Below the pieces are notes generated by a model. That model was not told the origin of the DNA and ran no database searches. It was given only the letters and a program-made list of their open reading frames with translations. Shown one piece after another: positions 1 to 10,700 of a stretch of DNA of 64,000 bases. The first letter of the stretch is position 1. Each line of letters opens with the position of its first letter. This DNA comes from Pseudorasbora parva (taxonomy: Eukaryota > Chordata > Actinopteri > Cypriniformes > Gobionidae). The DNA lies in the NCBI RefSeq assembly GCF_024679245.1, contig NC_090188.1:40883492-40947491 (forward strand). The letters run 5' to 3'. The translations under genes were made by a program, and so were the position numbers.

Positions 1-366
1 CCGCAAGACCTCCGTTCATCTTCAGAACACGAAGATATTTTTGAAGAAATCTGATGGCTCAGAAAGACCTCCATTGGCTTAGATACGGCACGTCTTCCTC
101 TGCTTGTAAATAAAGTTCTTCGCTTACGAGTCATATTATTGTAGAGCCGCTGTAGTGAGATGGGCTTTGTAACGACGTCTTTAGTGCCTTTATGGGTCTT
201 GAGAGAGGAAATGACATTGGTGTCAATGAAGGCCTTTCTGAGCCATCGGATTTCAACACTAATATCTTCATCTGTGTGTGAAGATGGACGGAGGTCTGAC
301 GGGTGTCCAACGACATGAGGGAGAGGAATTAATGACTAAATTTTCCCTTTTGGGTGAACGAACCCT
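1..366. mobile_element. Foldback MITE with TTAA target site, cut by the window start
   Basis: The first 80 bases and the inverted complement of about 225-310 match closely, so the two halves form a large palindrome. The right end reads gggtgaacgaaccct followed by TTAA (367-370), the end signature of abundant cyprinid foldback elements that start with AGGGATAGTTCACCC after TTAA. The left terminus lies outside the window. No coding capacity is seen. The same end sequence bounds the element at 44412-44679. Family assignment rests on end similarity only. Confidence 0.65.
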
Positions 367-370
367 TTAA

Positions 371-947
371 ATCACTTTTTTTTTGTTAATCTGTTAATTA
401 AGCGAAATATTTTTCTTGCGGTCCTATTTATTTTATATAGTTAACTTTATTCTGTTTTTCTCGTTCACAGAACGCTGAAGGTACTTGATGCGGCGATGTG
501 TGAATTCTCACTCTCAAAAAACATTTGTGGTATTTTTAATTAACTTTAATTTCTAAATGAACAGAATGCTCATTACAATTCTCCATCAGATTTACTACAT
601 TGCTACAAGCTAACTAAAAAAACGTGTGTACCCGAGCCAAGACCTAATGTGAGATTTGACGCAGCCACCACTCGCATTCATACCAATACCATACCATCCA
701 TTGTCTCCTCTCCACCAATCAGCTGGTGTGTGGTGAGCGTTTTGGCACAATATGGCTGCCGTCTCATCATCCAGGTGGATGCTGCACATCGGTGGTGGTT
801 GATAAGGAGACTCCCCCTTTTGTGTGTTTTCTCTATGTTCATTTCATAAATGAGACCCATTTTGTTTTGACTCAAGATTATGTAGCTAGGGTGTTTTTTG
901 GGGGCAAGTGTGGCAATTTCCCTACTGTGGTGTAAAGTAAAAATAAA
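371..947. other. Non-coding stretch with one dispersed repeat
   Basis: No gene or splice-supported exon is visible. About 697-821 is an inverted copy of the repeat at 31142-31260; the remainder is unclassified. Confidence 0.5.
697..821 (-). repeat. Dispersed repeat, inverted partner at 31142-31260
   Basis: The reverse complement runs colinearly with 31142-31260, sharing the blocks caaccaccacc, atgtgcagcatc, acggcagcca and ctcaccacacaccagctgat. Short open frames on both strands here are by-products of the repeat. Class unknown; possibly an internal part of a fish retroposon. Confidence 0.6.
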
Positions 948-1065
948 AAAACTAGCCAGGGACTGGGGCTGCAAATTAGCCCTAGGCTAGAACCCTATAT
1001 GTGGAGCATCGGCTGCTTGAAACTGTACAATGTTTTGTCTGCATTGTCCTTGTCAAGTAAACTAA

Positions 1066-1100
<35 letters not shown>
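948..1100 (+). repeat. Probable non-LTR retrotransposon 3' tail ending in (AAAT)n
   Basis: A short unique-looking segment (gactggggctgcaaattagc and following) leads into about ten AAAT units (1061-1100). This layout is typical of a 5'-truncated fish LINE 3' end. No reverse transcriptase sequence is present, so the class is inferred. Confidence 0.4.
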
Positions 1101-1101
<1 letters not shown>

Positions 1102-1113
1102 ATACTTATGAAT

Positions 1114-1979
1114 TAGGTGTGACCCCTAATAGTCGAAGATTCGATGCATCGATATGCAGGACCAGATTAGACCACTGATCTCATGGTCGAATCTTCGCGG
1201 GTGTTATGAAACGAGGATCATACCATTTTGGCAATATGGGGGTGCTCAATATTAGTGTTATAAAGACGTGTCGCGGCGCTGAGTGATTGCCCCTTTAAGG
1301 GCACTGAGCTTCGCACCGGACGCGCCGCGCCTTTAAAATTCGAACACATATACACCGACGGCGGCATTCGACGCCTGTCCACGGCGATTAAATGTAGATT
1401 TCCCTCAAATCATGAATGTACATACTGATTTCACCCTGTGCTACAAGATACACTCATCGTGCAGCTCTTCTGTCAGAAGTCGATTCAAATTTGAGCTTGC
1501 GCGTATATAATGTTCACGTCTGCCTGGTGTGAGATAGCCTACCTGAGACGGCGCTGAGCTTCAGTCCGGTGTGAGACCCCCTTTAGGCACAATCGGCTTA
1601 AGAACGTGCATATAAACGCACTCAAAGTGTTCTTTTCCTCTCTAGGCAGGTATTTTTTTAGGTTTATTTATCAAAATGTTCTTTTATATATTTGTGTGAT
1701 GTTCTGTGTTTCGATCGCGGCTTTTAAATGTTATGAGAGAACGGTTCATTTACGAATGTGTAGTGTAGCCTAGTTTTGATCACTTTATTAAAAGTGTGTA
1801 AAGTAAAATAAAAATAGTCTTAGCCTCCAGCTGACTAGTGTCCTGCCCTTTGTTTATACCATTTATTTTTTTCCGGTCTATGGTTTACACACACACAGAT
1901 GATTCGACTATCGGTCGCCCATAGAGAGATTTGAAAATTCTGATTCGAATGTGTAATTCCTTAGTCGGGGACACCCCTA
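1114..1979. mobile_element. Non-autonomous hAT-type element with 8-bp target duplication
   Basis: The element is bounded by a perfect 8-bp direct repeat TTATGAAT (1106-1113 and 1980-1987). Its termini are inverted and imperfect: TAGGTGTGACCCC on the left and, read inward from the right, TAGGGGTGTCCCC. An 8-bp duplication is the hallmark of hAT transposition. No transposase frame is found in the 866 bp, so it depends on a helper. It lies left of the last visible XPO5 exon. Confidence 0.8.
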
Positions 1980-1987
1980 TTATGAAT

Positions 1988-2558
1988 GAAATATTCATTT
2001 TCATTTATTTTTCAGTGCAATTGTTTTACAATATAGCTATTACTATTATTATAAAACAATAATAATAATATTTTTTTTATTATTTTTTTATATTCTAATT
2101 GTTCCTAAACATAAACATAATTCCTATATTTAAGCTTCCTTAAACACCAGTGTGAATGTAATGTAAGCTTAGACACTAAATCAACTAAAAATGTAAAAGC
2201 AAACAACAAAAAAGTTGAATCCCCTTAAAAATGTAAGTACAGGGAGGTCAATTTACAGAATTAATTGTTTGTTTAATTTTACACATGGGTTAGAACTCTA
2301 AATTTAGAAATCTCAGAGTGCATCAGCTTGATTAAATTAACTTTAAAATGTACAAAATTTCCCTCCACATGAGCCTTGGACACGGCACCTCCCTACTGTG
2401 CCTGAAAAAAATATTATGGGAACATCCATTCTTCACCAGAGACCAGTTTTATGGTTTTGAATGTGCTTTGTATTTTTTGGAACTAAACTCTGACAGGATG
2501 GCATAACTTCAGGATCAAGCCGCCCTGTCCTACAACATTAAGCCAAAGCTCTTGTTAC
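1988..2558. other. AT-rich XPO5 intron sequence
   Basis: This stretch left of the fourth XPO5 coding exon is AT-rich, with an (ATT)n-like tract near 2040-2095. No further exportin exon was recognised here or to the left. Confidence 0.5.
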
Positions 2559-5500
2559 CCCCATAGCAGTCAGGGCCTCCATCTCCTTCAGCATGTCGGG
2601 CCAGTGCTGCGGCCACTCTCTCTTGATCATCTCAACTACTATTCGTGAGAGCGCATCCTTTACATGACATTCCTCTTGCAGAATCGGATGTGTACCCTAA
2701 CACAGGACATTAAGCCATATAAATAAATAAGCAATCGCCATAACGCATTCAATAAGAAGATTGAGTAGAGACACTTCTAAGATGCTCACATTTGACATCA
2801 GGCCCATAGTGCAGTTCTTCAGCTGGAGCTTTTCTTGCGGTGCCATGTTATTCCACCGAAACCTGTTCATAGAAGAATGTGTTCAGTTTAGTGTTCAATG
2901 TTGTTCACTATAGCTATATTTCCATCCATTCATTCATTATGGGATATTGCATTAAAAAACTTCAATTGAGGTGGATATTTTTTATCAGTAAACTTAGCGC
3001 TTTTACAATGCCGATTGTTTCAAAGCAGCTTCACAGTGTTGAACAGGACAATATTGCAACAAAATTTTGATTTGGCTGTAGTCGTTCTGGAGAAAACAGT
3101 GATATTATCAGCTCATTTCAATTTATCATATAGCAGAGGTGGGGGACTCGAGTCACATGACTCACATGACTTGACTCGAGTCAGACTCAAGTCGCACATT
3201 TTAGAACTTGAGACTTGCTTGACAAAAATTAATTAAAGACTCGACTTGACTTTGACTTGACATTCATGACTTGAGACTTGACTCAGACTTGAGTTAAATG
3301 ACTCGGAATAACTTGTTTTTGTAAATAAATATGTTTTTGAACGCACCGCAACCTAACCTCGGCGCAGTAAAAAGTCCCGGCCGAAACATCTTCCCTCGCA
3401 TCTCCCTATTGACAGAAATGAGTGAGTGAGGGGGAGGTGTGAGGAAAGATGTTTCGGCCGGGACTTTTTACTGCGCCGAGCCGAAGTACTCTCAGAAGTG
3501 CTATTCCGCCATACATTATAGTTCTCCTTTTTAATCCGATTAGAAACGCGCCACGTTTTATTTTGTCACCATACTTGATCGTTCAACTACTCGTGTAACT
3601 GTATTTAAATAGGGGAAACGTGGAGGTGTTTGGTACTTCTAACTTGATCTCTGTTTGATACCATAGTGAATGAGCTGGGCTTAGTGGGCTAAGCTAAATG
3701 CTATCAGATCGTCACCGCGCGTCAGAGAGATTAAGTGCACGCACTGAGACGAGAGAGGTATGTATCAACTCGTTTTAGTTAAGGGAATAACAGTTTAATA
3801 TGAAAAAGCGGTGAAGTAACCCTTTAAAGAATGTGATTGGATAAAAGGGTTAGCCTAGCCTGGATACCAGCCGAACTTAGCCCTGCCCACTAATTTTTTA
3901 GGTCGGGTGGTTCGGTCTGGCCTTGCTCCATAGGGGAGTGATTATCCCCAAACAGAAACTGTTCGGACCAATGAAATCATCAGGGCGGGCTTTAGACGAT
4001 GACGGACAGATGATAAACAGTAACGTAATCATCACGTCAACAAAGGGGCTTGGATTATATTTACTCGAATCCTAAACGGAGAGCTTGTTTGTATCTGCAT
4101 TCACCTTCACTATTTCTCTCTGAAATGATGATCATGTTGGATAAGTACTCTGTGTATCATTAAGTTCTTAAAAAAATTTACAACACCGGCAAAGATCGTT
4201 TATTTTAGCACGTGCAGACAGGGTTGCCAAGTTTTTACAACAAAACCCGCCAACCACTAGCCCAAAACAATAGCTTCTCGGGGGGTTCTCTGGGAAAAAA
4301 TGGCGTTTGGGGGGTAAAATGTGTGTTATTTTGGCAAGGTTGCCTGCTAAAATTCGCACTCATGGGTCTATATATCACATAATAGTCGCTTCAACCCGCG
4401 GACATAGAAAACAACCCACGGAAAAAAATGCAGACTTGGCAACACAGTGCAGTTGAGCTCTGTTGACATTTGACAATGCGTCACTTCGTTGCTCTGATTG
4501 CTTGTAGGTCTGTCCAATTGATGTCTTTCCTGGTTCGATTGAACACGCCCCATAATCACAGCCCAATGGAGCATCAGACTCATATTCTGACTAAAATTAA
4601 AGGGGGGGTGAAACACTCAGTTTCAGTCAGTGTCATGTCAATCTTGAGTACCTATACAGTAGCATTGCATCCTGCATATCTCCGAAAAGTCTTTATTTTT
4701 TTAATAATTATATAAGAAAGATGCGCTGTTCCGAGTCTTTCCGAAAAAAGCCGAGGGGGTGGGGGCGTGTCGTGTGGGTGGAGCTAAATAATGACGTGTG
4801 CAGCAGCTCGCTGTGTGTTGAGTCGAGTGCGTCGTAAAGCTGTGTCATCCCTAACAGCGGGAAAAAAACTTTATTCAAAATAAAAATATGGCTTTTAATC
4901 AGATACAGCCATACATCTATGATCCGGAATCAGACCCAGAGGCTGAAGTTGAACAGGAGCAGCAGCAAAAACGACTAGAGCAGGACGTCTGTATGTGGTA
5001 AGTTACAAGTTATACACTAACTATATAAAATGCTTAGCGGCTTGTGTTATTTACATATTTATACTTGAATTATATCGTCGTATTTTTGTCTTTGAAGGTG
5101 TACATGTGGGAAGTGCAGTTGTGCACGTGTGTTTGTGTGTTTACGCGTGGTTTGTGTAGACAGTAAGCGGACTAAAAAAAACACAGACATTTGAAGCAGT
5201 CTCACTCACCCTTCTAACGTTGGGACTGCTCCATCCTTCAGCATTAGGCGATTGGAAAAGCCGGCGTCAAGCTGGGCCTTGTTTATGAAACAGTCGGCAC
5301 CGAAATGCAGCGAACAGATATAAACATTCGCGCAACTCAGTTGCTGATCCGGAAAAGCAAATTCCATCCACTGTTGCCTTACCGCGGGGTTTTTGGAGAA
5401 TCTGTGCAGGACTGTCTTGGTCTGGCAACCAAAAACGCACTTTTTTGGTGACATTGTTATATGCTATGTGTAATTGTCACCTGTCCAGCATCCTACAAAC

Positions 5501-7674
5501 CAGCGCTTTGATGGGCGTAGGCTGTTGCTTTCGCTCTCTCCCTCGCTCTCTCTCACTCGCTTCCGGTAGAATTGTCCGTAAGGCCCATACAAGGAAATTC
5601 CGCCCCCACTAACGTCAAAGGGGACGCATGATCTCAAAAAACTTGCCGAAACTTATGACTAACCGGAAGTAGTATTTTTGACAAAGAAATACTCCCATCA
5701 AACGTCCACCTTAACTTTTGAAACTTTGTCTATGTTTAGTATGGGATTCCAAGTCTTTAACAGTGTAAAAAGATCAGTATGCATGAAACAGCATTTCACC
5801 CCCCCTTTAAGTATGACCACGTCAGGCTAGGATTAACCAGCAGACCAATCACATCGTGCAGCATCTCAAATGTTGGTTTGATGTTTCTAAAAGGCCTGAG
5901 TTAAAGTCTGTCATCAGAAAGTTTTGGTTTAACTCCCTCCCAGAAGTGTCACACAGAATTGTGTGCTCAAACACCTGCATCCAAACGCAAGATAACATGA
6001 CAGTGCTTTTTGCGTTTCGTCTGCACACAAAAAAAGAGCCAGTTGCTTTACCGATTGCAGAAAGTTTCCCAGATGTCTTGTGACAATTTACCAGGAAGTG
6101 ACACTTTTATTCTCTTGAACACATGAGGTGGAAACAGTACTTTATGAACACATTTTACATGCTATGCTGGTTAAATTCACAACTTTGGATGAAAACATAG
6201 CTATTTATTAGGGCTGTGTATTGCCAAGAATCTGGCGATACAATACGTATCACGATACAGGGGTTACGATACGATATATTGCAATATATTGCTATATTGT
6301 AAGAGAGGCAATATATTGCAATATATTGCGATATTGTAAGAGAGGCAATATATTGCAATATTTCTTTTTTGTGTGTTTTTGTTTTTTATAATTTAAAAGA
6401 ATAAAGAACACAACCATAAGCCTAAAACACGAGACAAAGTATTTTATTTTATTAATACAGTATCATTTATATCACTTATCATATGCAATGTGCAATCTAA
6501 ATTAAGGGAAATGTAAAGTGACTGCAGGATTCTTTATGTGTATATGTTTTAAAGGTTCACAGTATAGCAGTGGCTATTTAACAACAGGAAGTGCAGTCCA
6601 TTTCATGACTGAATGACTGTTTGTTTTATATTTAACACAGTAGCCCCGATCACATAGAACGCGTTTTTGCAGCGAGAAGCCTTTTTTGAATGGATTTCGG
6701 TTGGCTGAGAGCGTTATGCGCCCTGGGCGCCTCGCGTTTCTGAAGGAGCGCTCCGAGCGCATGAAGTTGAAAAAAAGTCAACTCTGAGCAGAAAAGCGTG
6801 CAACATCATCGCGCTTATGTTCTGTTGTCCAATCGAATGAATGAAGAGACGGGCCTTCCGTTGTGTTGACCGTTACATTGATTTGACTGACAGTACAGCT
6901 GATTCGGGGGTTGCCTAGAAACATTAAAGTGCACTGCTCATTTTTGAATGAAAAAACGCCGACCAAAAAAGGGAGTGCAGTGCGCCTCGCGTTTTCGAAC
7001 CTGAAAAACGCGTTCTGTGTGATCGGACCCTAAAGCTGTTTTCTATAAAGCAGTCTATTGTATAAAGTGCTATTTCAAGTAACGTTACTGAGCTGCAGAG
7101 CTGGTGCATCCATATCCACATTGCTATTATCTTTCGTTCTCCTGCCACCGCTGTCAGTTTTGGAGTGTGTTTATTTTGTTACTGAGAGGAAAGCGTGCAG
7201 GACATTCAGGACGTCAGGATGTTAAGCGAGCTCTCTGTTTCAATGTGTTTCCCGAGTATTAGATTATAACTTGGCCTATTTTGCAAACAAAATGATTCTT
7301 GTCGATTTCCTTAGTGGCTTCTTTATAGCTGAAGCCAACATGAGTCCACACTTCAGCTCTGTATACTGCAGGAGCGGGATAATGCTATCGTCTTGAGAGC
7401 TGGGTTTGCTAATGTAAACACTAGCACTTTCACCTTGCGCTTCTCCGACTCCGCGTCAGTTATACGTTCTGAGATAACACTGCCATCTAGCGGTTGGGTG
7501 TTATACAGTCTGTGGTTTAAACCGAACACAAAGCCATGAAACTTGGATGTAAATAAATAAATATATAAATATCGATACAGCGTTTTTGAGAATCGATACA
7601 ATATCGCCAAACATAATATCGCGATATTCACGTGTATCGATATTTTCTTACACCCCTACTATTTATGTACACAC

Positions 7675-7712
<38 letters not shown>

Positions 7713-10700
7713 AAGTGTTTTAGACACTTACTTGACTACATGCTCCAGTATCTGCAGCCCAAAGTGTCTGACCACTGCAGTCTGTGATTTCTCCGCTAAC
7801 TGAAGACCACATTCAACGCAGAAGGGACTTTTCTCTTTGAAATCTTCAATAAACTATAACAATAAAGAAACATATTAAAACATTTATCAACAGCATTTAG
7901 TAGGGCTGCAACACAAAATACATGGGGCAGTATGTACCTCAGTTTGAGACTTTCATTCATCATTAGAACACAAATGAAGATCTAATGAAATCTGAGAGAT
8001 TTCGGTCCCTCCGTTGAAAGCTAACTCAACTACCACTTCGATACACTAAAAAGTTCATAAAGAGATCATAAAACTAATCCATATGAATTGAGCGGTTTAA
8101 TCCAAGTTATTTGAAGAGTCTCAATCATTTTATATGATGAACAGTTTTATTTTAGGCTTTAATTCACACATAAACATTCATCAACTCACACATCAGTTAT
8201 GGTAAACAGAAGCTCAATCATGCTTACTTAACATGTGAACCAATGAGATTCATCCTCCTGTTTCACAGCAGAGATGGGGGACTCGAGTCACATGTCCATA
8301 ATCACCATAATTACAGCTACATTTCCATTTTAAGCAACAGTGGGGCAAAAAAGTATTTTTAGTCAGTCACCAATTGTGCAAGTTCTCCCACTTAAAGCTA
8401 CACTGTGTAACTTTTTTAGTTTATTCTTAGCTAAAAACACTTAGTTCTTATTATATGCTCATTAAAGGTGCACTATGTAGTATTTTTGCAGTAAAATATC
8501 CATAAACCACTAGGCCGGTGTTATATATTTTGTTCAGTTGAGTACCTACAATATCCCAGATGTTTCCAACTATTTGTAAATTGTGAGAAAATTGCTATTT
8601 TAACTAATGACCGTGACGTTTCAGCATTGCATTTGAGGGAGTCGCCTGTCAATTGCGTCATATCTGCGTTACCCTCGGTTTCGGCTTTTATTTGGCAGGA
8701 GCGCTTTACTCTTAGCAGTGTGAACAAGTGAACGCACGGAGTAACGTCATAACATCGTTTTAAACACACTTAAATGTATCTAATATGATAAAGAGAGCTC
8801 CATTACCTCAAAATCATAACCGGAAGAGTGGATCTGTGCAGGCGCCCGGCGACTGTGTCCCGTCCCGTCATAATAAAAGTCCCGGTATTCGCAAGGCGGG
8901 TATTTGTTTAACAATCGCTCCAGCAGCCGTGCTCAGCTCCACAACACTCGGTCCTGCTCTGCTTTAGACTACAGTAACGTTAATAACCACATGCATGAAC
9001 GTGATTTCTGCCCGAGTCCCATTTTCCACCGGCTGTGATGAGAAGACCACATCTCCCAAGATGCTGCGCTCACACTTTGCGTCATCAAACTACGCATTTG
9101 TTTTGAATAGGCCCCTCCAGTGGCCGGAAAGCTGCATAGTGCACCTTTAATGTATATTTACTTCTTTCAAGTAATAAAGTATTCTCGTAAGTTTATAATA
9201 TGCCGTTGAAAATACATACGGGTGAGGGGTTCGAATGCCGGTCGCCATGTTGCTCCTCCATCTTGAAAGTACATTAGCCAAAGAGGGACATACCCATAAA
9301 TTCAAGCTTCGCCTTTCGCGTTTTAACACTCGATGGCACCGTGTCGAATGTGAAGAGGGGGATTGCCATGTTAATCTTGGACTTAATTGGCCACCGTAGG
9401 AGTTAAAACGAAATCAGAATTGAGAGGAACAGAAACTAGTATTAACTGGATGGTCAGGTATATTACACCTCTAGATGGGGGAAAATATCACACAGTGTAG
9501 CTTTAAAGGGTCATGAAACCCCCTCTTTCAGCTCAAATCCACCTCGTAATCTTTTTGAAAAATGCTACTTAAATGGGCGTGCATGCCCGTGAAAAGAGGG
9601 GAGGGGGTGGGTGTGGCAGAGCGAGGCAGGGGAAGAAAGAGGGGGGCGAGCAACTGTCATCTATCAGTGCAGAGCAGTGGCCCATGCCAAATCTCAACAA
9701 AAATATGGGGTTAAACGTAACGAAATGCAGGATTTTTAAAGCTGGCAAAATTAAAGTCCAATAAAATACACTGACAACCGTCTGTTTGACCATTTAAAGT
9801 AACCGAATGCCTTGCTACATATATTAGATTAATCGGAATTGTTTAAAATATAGAAATGCATACACAATTATTATTGTCATTTATAAATATAGAATTATGT
9901 TTGTATACACAGTATAAATGCATATTTTTTTAAAGAAAAAAAAAATGATCGAAAAAAACAACAACCGTTATGTACATATAGCCGAGATCTAACTTACGCG
10001 CGTCCCAGAACACCCATAATAAAGATGGACAGCGACAGTGAAGACTACAGTAAAAGCAGTACAGAGGGCTCTGCTGAGGTGGAGGACTTTTCTCCTCCTG
10101 AAACCCCAGGGGAAGATGGTTCAGATAGAAAAGTCCTCCGGACTTGGTACAGCATTGCCGGCAAGACGCAAACTGCGTTGCTGAGCAAAACCGAAGTCCA
10201 CCTGTCTCCAGTTCTCGTAACTTTCATTCGAAAAATGTTTGTTACACACATAAAGCTTTGAGGTGTCGCTAGTTGATGGCCAACCAACCGCCCGCAGCCA
10301 GAGACTAGCCCTGGCAGCATCGCGGGGAAAGCCATGCAACACACCAGAATCTTTACACCAGGGAAACAAACACTTACGACCCATCATAAACTCCTCTCAT
10401 CTACTCCGTGAACACGCAGACTGTCACTTCTGTCATTTGAAAGAACCACGTGCTGTCATGAATAATTAAGAGACGGTGTCTTCTCATAGGATAAGAAAAC
10501 TCAGTCTCATTAATAATAATGAGACACCGATGCGTCACGTAGCACTATTAGAGCGATGGTACGTCACAAGCTGTGACGTGGACGCAATGTAGTTTTTAAA
10601 CCCGGAAGACGAAAATAGGGTGAAAAACATAAAAATTGACCAGATTCCCCTTTTAATTAAATCTAACAGATGCTAACATTATGTTCAATGATGTTCAACA

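Larger units (their letters stand above)
4601..5806. mobile_element. Kolobok-like TTAA element carrying a THAP exon
   Basis: The element is flanked by TTAA (4597-4600 and 5807-5810) and has inverted ends AGGGGGGGTGAAA. It keeps two convergent coding fragments: a short plus-strand exon at 4889 and a minus-strand THAP-domain frame at 5454-5206. TTAA duplication, AGGG-type ends and a THAP protein are together characteristic of Kolobok transposons. The full transposase is missing, so this looks like an internally deleted derivative that kept both 5' exons. The superfamily call is inference. Confidence 0.7.

Noticed and set aside
649..974. Overlapping short frames on both strands
   Set aside because: They fall in the dispersed repeat shared with 31142-31260.
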